33,882 nucleotides of DNA, taken from a virus. Position numbers and translations under genes: made by a program. The stretch spans positions 1-33,882 of the IMG/VR virus record IMGVR_UViG_3300017782_004300. One strand, 5' to 3'. This document shows, one piece after another, positions 7,646 to 15,511 of this stretch (position 1 is the stretch's first letter; every line of letters begins with the position of its first letter). Under the pieces are notes generated by a model. It was not told where the DNA came from, made no database searches, and worked only from the letters and a program-made list of their open reading frames with translations.

Positions 7646-8563
7646 ATGTACTCACTAACTATATTTAAGAATAGATACGATAACAAGACACATCGTAGAA
7701 TGGACTTTGACAACTGGTCGGAGTTCAAAAGTTTATTCTATCAACTATCTAAACAACCACTAGCGTCTAAAGAAGATGCAAACTTGATTTCTCCTGCGAC
7801 CTACCAACCCAATACAACTCGTAAGAATGTAAACGTAGTAGATTGGGGTGGTTGGTGTGCAGTAGACGTAGATGAACACAACTTCGAAGGAGACCTAAAG
7901 AATGAGTTGGATAGTAGGTACACTTATATCTGTTACAGTACTGCTAGCAGTCGAGAAGATTTTCCAAAGTTTCGCTTGGTGTTTCCACTTACAAAAAGAG
8001 TTGGATCGGACTCTATTAAACATTTCTGGTACGCACTCAACACCGAACTCAATTCGATTGGAGATAAACAAACTAAGGATTATTCACGGATGTATTATAT
8101 CCCTAGTACGTACTCTGGGGCTTTCAACTTTATTTTTGATAATACTGGTGTGGATATAGATCCAGATGAACTTATGTTCAAACATCCGTATGCAGAGAAA
8201 TCTAATTTAAATAATTTTTTCGATAGATTACCCGAAGATATAAAACAAGAATATCTAAGGCATAAGAAACAAAGACTAGACAATACTAACATTCACTGGA
8301 CATCTTATAAAGACTGTCCGTTCTTTCCGAAGAAACTAGGATCTGAATATAGACTAATTACTAACACTGGTTGGTATCACAAGATGTATCAGATCATGGT
8401 CGCAATTGCAGGTAATGCGATAAAGAAACAATATCCGATCACTGCACAAGAAATATCTAAACTGTGTAGAGAACTAGATATGGAAACTGGTAATTGGTAC
8501 GAGAACCGTCCTCTGGACAAGGAGGCTGATCGTGCACTTGAATATGTTTATAGGAATGGTTAA
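7646..8563 (+). CDS. Putative primase/polymerase-like (AEP/RepB-type) replication protein
   Basis: 305 aa with no clear relative. Residues 70-150 show a D-x-D strand ('CAVDVDEH', Asp74/Asp76), then 'YSTASS' and 'PKFRLVFPLTK', then 'DYSRMYYIPSTY'. The sequence 'Y-ST-S-PKFR-V-PL' recurs in plasmid and phage primase N-terminal domains of the archaeo-eukaryotic primase superfamily. The C-terminal half has an aromatic/Cys segment ('SYKDCPFFPKK') and a helical tail. No Toprim-type gp61 primase is seen in this window, so this could be a replication accessory. Assignment is by pattern only. Confidence 0.45.
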   Translation: MYSLTIFKNRYDNKTHRRMDFDNWSEFKSLFYQLSKQPLASKEDANLISPATYQPNTTRKNVNVVDWGGWCAVDVDEHNFEGDLKNELDSRYTYICYSTASSREDFPKFRLVFPLTKRVGSDSIKHFWYALNTELNSIGDKQTKDYSRMYYIPSTYSGAFNFIFDNTGVDIDPDELMFKHPYAEKSNLNNFFDRLPEDIKQEYLRHKKQRLDNTNIHWTSYKDCPFFPKKLGSEYRLITNTGWYHKMYQIMVAIAGNAIKKQYPITAQEISKLCRELDMETGNWYENRPLDKEADRALEYVYRNG

Positions 8564-8838
8564 TGAGTAAAAAACAAGATTACAATGACGAAATGCAAGA
8601 TCTTATATTCACCTCTGCAGGTGACTTCATGGGAATGCAAAAAGAAGAGCCTCACGAGTATTGCACAACAAAAGGTTTAGGTTGGGCATTCCTTATCATT
8701 GCTTTGTTTATGATAGGTGTTCCTATAATAATGCTTATGATTATGGTAGGACTAGATGAGTATGCTAGATATTGTAATTTAAATATCATGCCGTGTTTCA
8801 CAAATACAATAAACTTTTTTAGATCGGTATTAGGATAA
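8563..8838 (+). CDS. Small membrane protein, unknown
   Basis: 91 aa with one long hydrophobic segment at about 43-67 ('WAFLIIALFMIGVPIIMLMI'). The N-terminus is acidic and soluble, and a short amphipathic tail with two cysteines follows. Start and stop are both coupled to neighbours (TAATG on each side). It opens a run of seven small genes (8563-10060), mostly membrane or short hydrophobic proteins, of a kind common in T4-like early regions. No family recognised. Confidence 0.65.
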   Translation: MSKKQDYNDEMQDLIFTSAGDFMGMQKEEPHEYCTTKGLGWAFLIIALFMIGVPIIMLMIMVGLDEYARYCNLNIMPCFTNTINFFRSVLG

Positions 8839-9056
8839 TGACAGACCCTAGAGAATCCGCACAGTTGGAAGCAGAAAAAACTTTTGAAATGTTTATGGAT
8901 TGGACAAAGAAAGTTGTATATATAATCATATTCTTCTTAGTAGTAGTTGTCGTAGGATGCAACAATGGTGTAGAGAAAGGGCCTAATGCAACAGGTTCTA
9001 AATATAATGGTGAGCAATACGATCCTACTAATCTTAACACAAAGGAAAACAAATGA
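8838..9056 (+). CDS. Small membrane protein or lipoprotein-like peptide
   Basis: 72 aa. A charged N-terminus of about 28 residues is followed by a hydrophobic segment (28-44) ending 'VVGCNNG', which resembles a lipobox (V-G-C) but sits further from the N-terminus than usual for a lipoprotein signal. The tail is polar and Asn-rich. Either a type II membrane protein or an atypical lipoprotein. Coupled to both neighbours (TAATG, ATGA). Confidence 0.6.
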   Translation: MTDPRESAQLEAEKTFEMFMDWTKKVVYIIIFFLVVVVVGCNNGVEKGPNATGSKYNGEQYDPTNLNTKENK

Positions 9057-9379
9057 GTAATAAAGTAGAACCCATAGGATGGGCAAGAACTCTTCTAGGT
9101 GCAAAAGATGCGTGGAAAAGTATAATGACTATAAAGAACTCTCCACTTCGTAACCTACCACCTCAGTTGGGATTAATGATTTTTTCAATATTGTCTATCA
9201 TGTGGAGTGGCATCTTTGCAGCTATAATAAATAATCCGTATGCATTTGGAGTATCTGCAGGTGGACACTTGTTAGTAGTATTTGGTATTTTTATTACTGC
9301 TATAGTATATGACAGTGCAGAAAAATATAGTGCACCACAAAATTACAATATACGTGGAAACGGTGGCGAACACGAGTGA
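9053..9379 (+). CDS. Two-helix membrane protein, unknown
   Basis: 108 aa with two hydrophobic helices: about 41-61 ('LGLMIFSILSIMWSGIFAAI') and about 68-89 ('FGVSAGGHLLVVFGIFITAI'). The N-terminal 40 residues are basic. The topology is holin-like, but no other evidence supports that and the gene lies in a replication-type operon. ATGA overlap with the gene before; its TGA overlaps the GTG start of the 28-aa ORF that follows. Confidence 0.65.
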   Translation: MSNKVEPIGWARTLLGAKDAWKSIMTIKNSPLRNLPPQLGLMIFSILSIMWSGIFAAIINNPYAFGVSAGGHLLVVFGIFITAIVYDSAEKYSAPQNYNIRGNGGEHE

Positions 9380-9462
9380 CATGGTTATACTTCATAGTTG
9401 TATATGGTTATCCAATTATGATGATTGCCATGGCAGTCATAATGCATAAGAGATTCAAATGA
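9376..9462 (+). CDS. 28-residue single-span membrane microprotein
   Basis: Starts at GTG 9376 overlapping the upstream TGA (GTGA) and ends with TGA overlapping the downstream ATG (ATGA). The peptide is nearly all hydrophobic ('WLYFIVVYGYPIMMIAMAVI') with a basic end (HKRFK), i.e. a single transmembrane helix with positive-inside character. The four-base overlaps on both sides, matching the pattern of the surrounding genes, are the main evidence that it is translated; alone it would be too short to call. Confidence 0.5.
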   Translation: MTWLYFIVVYGYPIMMIAMAVIMHKRFK

Positions 9463-9710
9463 AATGGTTGATAGTAATAATTTTTAATACACTGGCAGGT
9501 GATATTTTCGTATTTCAAGAACCTAAGTTTGATACAAGAGAAGAATGTATGATTACTCTAATCCAATCTAGGGATGCAGTCCTACAAAAACTCTTACTTG
9601 AGTATGGAGCACCTTTGCCTATAGAGGCTGTAAATTGTGTGCGCGAAGATGTGATTAAGAAAGTATTAAGAAATGAAGTGGTTGATATTAGTTTTACTAA
9701 CGAAGGGTGA
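9459..9710 (+). CDS. Small MKWL-family protein, paralogue 1
   Basis: 83 aa. A short hydrophobic N-terminus (MKWLIVIIFN) is followed by a soluble domain with two spaced cysteines ('FDTREECMITLIQ' and 'EAVNCVREDVIKK'). The same layout (MKWL start, an aromatic strand, an acidic helix around a Cys, a later Cys) recurs in the next two genes, indicating tandem duplication. The N-terminus may be a signal or anchor placing a disulfide domain in the periplasm. Function unknown. Confidence 0.65.
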   Translation: MKWLIVIIFNTLAGDIFVFQEPKFDTREECMITLIQSRDAVLQKLLLEYGAPLPIEAVNCVREDVIKKVLRNEVVDISFTNEG

Positions 9711-9912
9711 ACCTTTCACAATACCAATGCAAGAGTTCGAACACGAAGATGCTTGTTTTGAGTATGTAACTACCAAAGAGAATTATCCTACAATCGCAGT
9801 AGAAGTGATTGCAATCGCAGGGTTCAATGATCCTGTAGTAAATATAATATGCACACCAGAGAACAGAGTAAAGGAATATTTAAATGTGGGTTCTAGTATG
9901 GTTAGCACTTGA
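9673..9912 (+). CDS. Small MKWL-family protein, paralogue 2
   Basis: 79 aa, overlapping the previous gene by 38 bases. Starts MKWLILVLL, then 'MQEFEHEDACFEYV' and 'VNIICTPENRVKEYL', the same Cys-helix-Cys plan as its neighbours. The overlap is long but both frames have family features, so both are probably real. Confidence 0.62.
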   Translation: MKWLILVLLTKGEPFTIPMQEFEHEDACFEYVTTKENYPTIAVEVIAIAGFNDPVVNIICTPENRVKEYLNVGSSMVST

Positions 9913-10060
9913 AGCAAACCAAAAAGTAGACTACTATCACATCGGTACATATGATACCGATAAAGTTTGTCAGATATCATTGAAAGAAGCAGTAGTACTG
10001 ATAACAAATAATAATCAAGCACTAAGTTGTTTTTACGTTGGAGAGGATGCTGATGGATAA
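9884..10060 (+). CDS. Small MKWL-family protein, paralogue 3
   Basis: 58 aa, starting at ATG 9884 and overlapping both neighbours. Begins MWVLVWLALE, then an aromatic strand ('DYYHIGTYDTDKVCQISLKEA') and a late Cys in 'ALSCFYVGED'. It follows the same plan as the two genes before it but is shorter. Its stop overlaps the start of the UDP-glucose dehydrogenase gene. Confidence 0.55.
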   Translation: MWVLVWLALEANQKVDYYHIGTYDTDKVCQISLKEAVVLITNNNQALSCFYVGEDADG

Positions 10061-10895
10061 AGTGAATGTTGCCATTGTTGGTCATGGTTATGTTGGTAAG
10101 GCAGTAGAGTATGGATTCAATACATCAAGCGTAAATCAATACATTTTAGATCCGATATACAATAAAGGTATGGAGACAATCAAGGACGTAAAGATAGATC
10201 TTGCGTTTGTCTGTGTTCCTACACCTTTTGGATCTGACGGTAAGATCGACTCATCTATTGTAGAAGAAGTCGTTGGTCAACTAAAGTCTAAGAACTGTGT
10301 CATTGCTATTAAGTCTACAGTAACACCAGACATAGTTACTAAACTACACGAAGAGAATAACATGGTTGTTTACAATCCAGAGTTTCTCACAGAACAGAAT
10401 GCACTAGAAGATTTTGTCAATCCACCCATGCATGTGTTTGGTGGTGATAAAACACATTGTCATTACTTGTACCAGTTCTACTTAGATCACAGTAGATGTA
10501 AAGATACAACAACAAGGTCATACTACTTGACACCTGCAGAAGCATCGTTTGTCAAGTATGGGATAAACTCTTTTCTCGCATCAAAGGTATTATGGTTTAA
10601 TCAATTCTCAGATCTTTGTGATAAACATAACGTCAAGTATAACGCTGTGATGAATGCATTGATTACAGATAGACGTATTGGTAATAGTCACATGACAGTG
10701 CCAGGCCCTGATGGTAGGAAGGGTTACGGTGGTGCATGTTTTCCAAAGGATACAAATGCATTCTCTAGATTTGCCGAAGGAGACTTCTCACTTCTTGATT
10801 TAGTTATCGAAGAAAATAATAAGTATCGTTCTGAATATGTATTAGATGATAGAGAAAAAGAACAGAATGTTGTTTACATTAGAAACAAATTATGA
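10053..10895 (+). CDS. Short UDP-glucose/GDP-mannose dehydrogenase family protein
   Basis: 280 aa, well short of the usual 390-450. The NAD-binding 'AIVGHGYVGKAVEYGF', the substrate-pocket 'VCVPTPFGSDGKID', 'AIKSTVTPDI' and the catalytic-cysteine block 'GYGGACFPKDTNAF' are present. The C-terminal UDP-binding domain is missing, as in other marine T4-like phage copies. The start at 10053 has GGAG nine bases upstream. Expected chemistry is two-step oxidation of a sugar nucleotide to the uronate. With the downstream epimerase it would yield UDP-glucuronate and then UDP-galacturonate (inferred). Confidence 0.85.
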   Translation: MDKVNVAIVGHGYVGKAVEYGFNTSSVNQYILDPIYNKGMETIKDVKIDLAFVCVPTPFGSDGKIDSSIVEEVVGQLKSKNCVIAIKSTVTPDIVTKLHEENNMVVYNPEFLTEQNALEDFVNPPMHVFGGDKTHCHYLYQFYLDHSRCKDTTTRSYYLTPAEASFVKYGINSFLASKVLWFNQFSDLCDKHNVKYNAVMNALITDRRIGNSHMTVPGPDGRKGYGGACFPKDTNAFSRFAEGDFSLLDLVIEENNKYRSEYVLDDREKEQNVVYIRNKL

Positions 10896-10901
10896 TATAA
10901 T
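10873..10901 (+). promoter_or_regulatory. Extended -10 promoter for the epimerase operon
   Basis: TTTACA (10873-10878), 17 nt ending TGA, TATAAT (10896-10901). The -35 and most of the spacer lie in the last codons of the dehydrogenase gene. The leader is short, about 12 nt, with GAAGGGAAG as the ribosome binding site before ATG 10920. Confidence 0.88.
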
Positions 10902-10919
10902 ATATTAGAAGGGAAGATT

Positions 10920-11876
10920 ATGTCTCGTATTGCTATTACAGGTATTGCAGGTTTTATTGGGTTTCACCTAACAAACAAACTTGTTGATGAGGGTCACGAT
11001 GTTGTGGGATTTGACTCGTTCAATGACTACTACGATCCTAAACTAAAACAGGCACGTGCAGAAGAACTCAACATGACTGACGGTATCGAAGTTGATCAAT
11101 TAGACTTAAAGAACAAAGATAAGTTGATCGAATGGTTTGGTGAGAAAAAACCAGAGATAGTTATACACCTTGCCGCGTATGCAGGTGTGCGTAACTCACT
11201 CGACTTCCCAGATGATTATATTCAAAATAATATTGTTGGTACTCACAATCTGATAGAAGCATGTAATGAACATGGAGTAGAAAAAGTTATCTATGCATCT
11301 ACCTCATGTGTAATGGCAGGCAATGAGTTACCATGGAAGGAAGATGAGAAAGTCGGGTATCCACTTAACCCATATGGTTATAGTAAACTGTGTAACGAAT
11401 CTCAGTTTATGGCAAGTGACATACCTGCGGCGATTGGTCTACGGTTCTTCACTGTATATGGGCCTTGGGGTAGACCAGACATGGCACTCTTTGACTTCAC
11501 TAATAAGATTATTAAAAATGAACCTATCGATCTGTTTAACAATGGAGACATGATTCGTGATTTCACATATGTCGATGATATTGTAAACGGTATTAATATT
11601 ATTATAGATTATATAAAGAGTTCTATGGTTGTTAAAGACATATACAATATCGGTAACGGTAGACAAGTTCCTCTCATGGAGTTTGTTGAGAACATAGAGT
11701 TTCAATTGCAACGAAAAGCAATAAAGAATTTTGTCCCGAAGCATCCTGCAGATACGCAGGCGACTTGGTCAGATACAAGTAAGTTACAAGCATTGGGATA
11801 CAAATCAGAAACACCTATTGAAGTTGGTGTAGCAAAATTTATAGAATGGTATAAGAGGTATTATAATGTCAACTGA
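10920..11876 (+). CDS. NAD-dependent sugar-nucleotide epimerase (UDP-glucuronate 4-epimerase type)
   Basis: 318 aa extended SDR. N-terminal 'TGIAGFIGFHL' dinucleotide-binding loop, 'FNDYYDPKLKQAR' typical of UDP-glucuronate 4-epimerases, 'HLAAYAGVRNS', catalytic Ser/Thr in 'YASTSCVMAG' and catalytic Tyr/Lys in 'YGYSKL'; then 'RFFTVYGPWGRPDMA' and 'RDFTYVDD'. The match to the UDP-glucuronate 4-epimerase subgroup rests on the 'YYDP' and 'AYAGVR' blocks. A role in surface glycan or nucleotide-sugar supply is inferred. It overlaps the following 44-aa gene. Confidence 0.9.
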   Translation: MSRIAITGIAGFIGFHLTNKLVDEGHDVVGFDSFNDYYDPKLKQARAEELNMTDGIEVDQLDLKNKDKLIEWFGEKKPEIVIHLAAYAGVRNSLDFPDDYIQNNIVGTHNLIEACNEHGVEKVIYASTSCVMAGNELPWKEDEKVGYPLNPYGYSKLCNESQFMASDIPAAIGLRFFTVYGPWGRPDMALFDFTNKIIKNEPIDLFNNGDMIRDFTYVDDIVNGINIIIDYIKSSMVVKDIYNIGNGRQVPLMEFVENIEFQLQRKAIKNFVPKHPADTQATWSDTSKLQALGYKSETPIEVGVAKFIEWYKRYYNVN

Positions 11877-12000
11877 AGAATTGGAAAAAAAAGTAGCAAA
11901 GTTTCACAACATAAGTCTTGAAGAGTTGTATCAACGAACAGTCAAGGGTGGTGAAGCATTGTTCCATCAATACTACATGCGAGACGGTATAGGGTTCTAA
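11866..12000 (+). CDS. 44-aa conserved-looking microprotein
   Basis: ATG 11866 overlaps the epimerase stop by 11 bases and the TAA at 11998-12000 overlaps the next ATG (TAATG). GAGG and AGG lie 10-15 bases upstream. The peptide is charged and helical, with 'LEKKVAKFHNISLEELYQRT' followed by a Gly-Gly turn and an aromatic tail. It exactly fills the space between two real genes in the operon. No family recognised. Confidence 0.6.
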   Translation: MSTEELEKKVAKFHNISLEELYQRTVKGGEALFHQYYMRDGIGF

Positions 12001-12470
12001 TGAAGACTGGACTAACTGCGTCTACATTTGACTTGCTACATGCAGGTCATATTGCAATGTTAAGAGAGGCTAAGTCACAGTGTGACTATCTTATCTGTGC
12101 ATTACAAATAGATCCGTCTATTGATAGACCAGATAAAAACTCACCAGTACAATCTATCGTAGAACGATATGCACAACTATCTGCAGTAAAGTATGTGGAT
12201 GAAATACTGGTGTACCAATACGAAGAAGACTTGTTGGACATCATACAGATGTATCCAATAAACCTTAGAATCCTTGGATCGGAATATCGTGACAAGGATT
12301 TTACTGGTAAGGATGAGTGTCGTAGATTAGGCATTCAACTTTATTTTAATAATAGAGAACATAGGTTCTCATCATCTGATCTAAGAAAAAGAGTGAGACT
12401 AAAGGAGGGTGGAGATGAAACAAGAAAGATATTACGAGAGTATACTGAGAATGAATCGGGAAGCGAATAA
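12000..12470 (+). CDS. Cytidylyltransferase-like nucleotidyltransferase (HxGH family)
   Basis: 156 aa. The nucleotide-binding signature is 'TASTFDLLHAGHIAMLREA' (HAGH) near the N-terminus, with 'RFSSSDLRKRV' near the C-terminus as the ISSTxxR-like motif. This is the glycerol-3-phosphate cytidylyltransferase/heptose-1-phosphate adenylyltransferase group; the substrate is not determinable from sequence. It acts with the upstream sugar-nucleotide genes in the same operon. Confidence 0.85.
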   Translation: MKTGLTASTFDLLHAGHIAMLREAKSQCDYLICALQIDPSIDRPDKNSPVQSIVERYAQLSAVKYVDEILVYQYEEDLLDIIQMYPINLRILGSEYRDKDFTGKDECRRLGIQLYFNNREHRFSSSDLRKRVRLKEGGDETRKILREYTENESGSE

Positions 12471-12501
12471 AAAAGAAGATCAAGAGGAATCCAAAGAATA
12501 G
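12415..12501 (+). CDS. Possible 28-aa charged microprotein
   Basis: ATG 12415 follows an unusually strong AAGGAGGG (12402-12409) at good spacing, inside the 3' end of the cytidylyltransferase gene. The peptide is very polar ('YYESILRMNREANKKEDQEE'). The TAG at 12499-12501 ends just before the -35 of the uvsX promoter. The ribosome binding site is the main support, and the site could be fortuitous. Confidence 0.4.
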   Translation: MKQERYYESILRMNREANKKEDQEESKE

Positions 12502-12503
12502 AC

Positions 12504-12532
12504 TTTACATCCGTTTTATTATGTGTTATAAT
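12504..12532 (+). promoter_or_regulatory. Extended -10 promoter for the uvsX/gp41/thyX operon
   Basis: TTTACA (12504-12509), 17 nt ending TGT, TATAAT (12527-12532). AAAGGAG at about 12539-12544 is the ribosome binding site for ATG 12552. All downstream genes to 17181 are coupled or close, so one transcript is likely. Confidence 0.88.
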
Positions 12533-12551
12533 TGTGTTAAAGGAGTAATTA

Positions 12552-13598
12552 ATGTCAATAATGGATAAACTCAAAAAGAATAGTAAGTTGGATCACACAG
12601 CTATTCTTTCTGAGTCTAAATTTTTTAATGAAAAAGATATGGTTCCAACCCACGTTCCAATGATGAACGTTGCCTTGTCTGGATCAATCGATGGTGGTCT
12701 TGCGCCTGGCCTTACAATACTTGCAGGGCAATCAAAACATTTCAAGACATCATTCGCTTTAATCATGGCGAGTGCTTATCTCAAAAAATATCCAGAGTCA
12801 GTTATCTTATTTTATGACTCTGAGTTTGGGTCACCACAATCGTACTTCGAACAGTATGATATCGATCCCTCACGTGTACTACACACACCCATCACAAATG
12901 TAGAAGAACTCAAGTTCGATCTAGTAAATCAACTTGACGCTCTTGATCGTGATGAACGTGTATGTGTTGTAATTGACTCTATTGGTAATCTAGCATCCAA
13001 GAAAGAATTAGAAGATGCAATCAATGAGAAGTCAGTTGCAGATATGTCTCGTGCAAAATCCTTGAAAGGTTTGTTCCGCATGTGTACGCCGTACCTTGCA
13101 ATGAAGAACATTCCTATGATTGCAGTAAACCACACGTACAAAGAAATTGGATTGTTTCCTAAAGATATAGTCGGTGGTGGTACAGGTCTGTACTATTCTG
13201 CAGATAACATCTGGATCATTGGTCGCCAACAGGAAAAGAAAGGCACTGAGATCGAAGGATATCATTTCATAATTAATGTGGAGAAATCTAGATATGTCAA
13301 AGAAAAGTCTAAAATCCCTATTACTGTTACTTGGGATGGTGGTCTGCTTTCTCATAGTGGACTCCTCAATGTCGCTATCGCAGGTGGTTATATCCGCAGT
13401 CCTAGTACTGGGTGGTATAGCATTGTTGACAGAGATAGTGGAGAACTCTTACCATCCAAATATAGAGCAAAAGATACCTTACATCCCGAATTCTGGGTGC
13501 AAATATTACAAGAGACTGACTTCAAAGAGTTTGTCAAACAGAAATACTCTATTGGTGGGTCTCTTAGTAACGAAGCTGGTGGCGAAAGTGAAACATGA
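12552..13598 (+). CDS. uvsX: UvsX RecA-like recombinase
   Basis: 348 aa, close to T4 UvsX (about 390). Walker A is the UvsX variant 'GQSKHFKT' (59-66), and Walker B lies in 'VCVVIDSIGNLAS'. 'VILFYDSEFGSPQSYFEQYDID' and 'IPMIAVNHTYKEIGLF' match UvsX blocks, followed by 'GGGTGLYYSADNIWIIGRQ'. The protein pairs strands in recombination-dependent replication and repair. It heads the replication operon shared with the gp41 helicase. No UvsY-like gene is recognisable here. Confidence 0.95.
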   Translation: MSIMDKLKKNSKLDHTAILSESKFFNEKDMVPTHVPMMNVALSGSIDGGLAPGLTILAGQSKHFKTSFALIMASAYLKKYPESVILFYDSEFGSPQSYFEQYDIDPSRVLHTPITNVEELKFDLVNQLDALDRDERVCVVIDSIGNLASKKELEDAINEKSVADMSRAKSLKGLFRMCTPYLAMKNIPMIAVNHTYKEIGLFPKDIVGGGTGLYYSADNIWIIGRQQEKKGTEIEGYHFIINVEKSRYVKEKSKIPITVTWDGGLLSHSGLLNVAIAGGYIRSPSTGWYSIVDRDSGELLPSKYRAKDTLHPEFWVQILQETDFKEFVKQKYSIGGSLSNEAGGESET

Positions 13599-13920
13599 AG
13601 AAAACGACACCTATGTATTAGTACCCAATGAAGTTAATGAGGAGTTCTGGTCTGTCAGAATCCTCAAGGGTATGTTTAATGAAACGGTGATTCGTTATGG
13701 TAACATTGCATTCAATGAAGTTGCAGAAGGTATTATGTCATTTAACTTTGTTGTTGAGTCTTCACCAGACTCTTCTATCACTGAAGAGAATGAAGTGCTT
13801 CAAGAAGTTGCAGGTGACATACTACAAAAGATTATCGCAAACGCACTGGACAACGATGAAGGTATCGTAGGTAAGAAACCAGAAGATGATGAATGGGAAG
13901 AGGTAACTGCAGAAACATGA
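13588..13920 (+). CDS. Hypothetical acidic protein between uvsX and gp41
   Basis: About 110 aa, overlapping the uvsX end. No ATG is available in frame. GTG 13588 (GGTGG seven bases upstream) and GTG 13579 (giving a VAKVKHEEND start) are both possible. A beta-rich N-terminus ('DTYVLVPNEVNEEFWSVRIL', 'NIAFNEVAEGIMSFNFVVES') is followed by an acidic helical tail. The position between recombinase and helicase suggests a replication or recombination accessory, but no family was recognised. The stop overlaps the gp41 ATG. Confidence 0.7.
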   Translation: MKHEENDTYVLVPNEVNEEFWSVRILKGMFNETVIRYGNIAFNEVAEGIMSFNFVVESSPDSSITEENEVLQEVAGDILQKIIANALDNDEGIVGKKPEDDEWEEVTAET

Positions 13921-15293
13921 ACACTAACTTAGAGCAAGTGATCCTAAGAAACATTCTGACTGATGATGAGTATACAAGAAAAGTTCTACCGTTTATCAAA
14001 CCAGAGTATTTCGAAGGTATCTATAGAATACTATTCAGAGAGACTGCAAAGTTTGTAACCAAGTATAACAAGTTACCGACTGCAGAGGCATTCAAGATTG
14101 AACTTGATCAGTCTGACAGACTCAATGGTGAGAACTATACAGTGGCGATGGATCTTTTACCACAGTTGTTTGCAAAGGAAAAGACTGACTCTGATTGGTT
14201 GATACAGAACACAGAGAAGTGGTGTCAAGATCGTGCGATATACAATGCAGTGATGGAGTCTATCTCTATCATTGATGGTAAACACGAGACTATGACTAAA
14301 GGTGCATTACCAGATCTGTTGTCTAAGGCTCTGGGTGTTGCATTTGACACAAACGTTGGTCACGACTATATTGACAATGTCGAGGATCGTTGGGACTTCT
14401 ATAACAAACAAGAAGAACGTATACCATTTGATCTAGAACATTTCAACACAATCACTAAAGGTGGTGTACCGAAGAAAACTCTGAACATTGCACTGGCAGG
14501 TACTGGTGTTGGTAAGAGTTTGTTCATGTGTCACGTTGCTTCTAGTGCATTGACTGATGGTAAGAATGTATTGTACATCACTATGGAAATGGCAGAGGAA
14601 CGTATCGCAGAACGTATTGACGCAAACTTACTCAACGTTCCTATCGATCAGTTAGAGACTATGCCTAAGACTATGTTCACTGAAAAGGTGAAACAATTGT
14701 CTTCTAAGACTAAGGGTAAACTAATCATCAAAGAGTATCCTACTGGATCTGCACACTCAGGACACTTTCGTGGACTTTTAAATGAATTAAAATTAAAACG
14801 ACAGTTTGAACCAGATATCATTTTTATAGATTATTTAAATATTTGTGCGTCAAGTAGAATGAAAGGAATGGGTGGTGCAATCAACTCATACAACTACATT
14901 AAAGCAATTGCTGAAGAGTTACGCGGCCTTGCAGTCGAGTTTGACGTACCGATCTTCTCTGCAACACAAACGACTCGTAGTGGTTATTCTAACTCGGATG
15001 TTGGGTTGGAAGACACGTCCGAGTCTTTTGGATTGCCCGCTACCGCTGACCTCATGTTCGCTCTCATATCTACAGAAGAACTCCAACAACTAGGTCAGAT
15101 CATGGTCAAACAATTGAAGAATAGATACAACGATCCTACAAATAATAAAAGGTTTGTTGTTGGTGTTGACCGTAGTAAGATGAGATTGTTTGATGTAGAT
15201 CCTAACGAACAGACATTGACAGACGATACTCCAGTGTTTGATAAGTCGGATGCAGGAGAGAACATATCAAAGTTTAAAGATTGGAATATCTAA
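13917..15293 (+). CDS. 41: Replicative DNA helicase, T4 gp41/DnaB type
   Basis: 458 aa, matching T4 gp41 in length. The start at 13917 overlaps the previous stop (ATGA) and gives the DnaB-like N-terminus 'LEQVILRNILTDDEY'. The RecA-fold core has Walker A 'GTGVGKS' (about 195-201), 'LYITMEMAEERIAERI' (motif 1a region), Walker B 'IIFIDYLNICAS' and 'PIFSATQTTRSG' (sensor). The hexameric helicase unwinds ahead of the leading-strand polymerase gp43. Confidence 0.95.
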   Translation: MNTNLEQVILRNILTDDEYTRKVLPFIKPEYFEGIYRILFRETAKFVTKYNKLPTAEAFKIELDQSDRLNGENYTVAMDLLPQLFAKEKTDSDWLIQNTEKWCQDRAIYNAVMESISIIDGKHETMTKGALPDLLSKALGVAFDTNVGHDYIDNVEDRWDFYNKQEERIPFDLEHFNTITKGGVPKKTLNIALAGTGVGKSLFMCHVASSALTDGKNVLYITMEMAEERIAERIDANLLNVPIDQLETMPKTMFTEKVKQLSSKTKGKLIIKEYPTGSAHSGHFRGLLNELKLKRQFEPDIIFIDYLNICASSRMKGMGGAINSYNYIKAIAEELRGLAVEFDVPIFSATQTTRSGYSNSDVGLEDTSESFGLPATADLMFALISTEELQQLGQIMVKQLKNRYNDPTNNKRFVVGVDRSKMRLFDVDPNEQTLTDDTPVFDKSDAGENISKFKDWNI

Positions 15294-15511
15294 TGAAGAG
15301 AAAACTAATATCAGAATTTTGGGGTGACGAAAAGAACCCAGACCGCAAAGCAGAGATACATCATAACTTAATCTATGATCATTTTGAGGTTGACTTTTAT
15401 AATAAGACTGAGTTGAAAGAAACACGCGACATGAAGACTGACGGTGTTATACATAGTTTAAGATATGCAGAGGACGCTGCAGAGAACTGGTGTTTAGGAT
15501 ACATACCATGA
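15293..15511 (+). CDS. Small conserved-looking protein, unknown
   Basis: 72 aa, starting at TAATG with the gp41 stop. Features 'ISEFWGDEKNPDRKAEIHH', a beta segment 'YDHFEVDFYNKTE' and 'IHSLRYAEDAAENWCLGYI'. It looks like a small single-domain protein that could bind a partner such as gp41, but nothing identifies it. The stop overlaps the following gene (ATGA). Confidence 0.65.
   Translation: MKRKLISEFWGDEKNPDRKAEIHHNLIYDHFEVDFYNKTELKETRDMKTDGVIHSLRYAEDAAENWCLGYIP

Noticed and set aside
13276-13587. Upstream extension of the frame of the 110-aa gene inside uvsX
   Set aside because: It would overlap more than 300 bases of uvsX with a different hydrophobic sequence; the family-like content begins near 13588.
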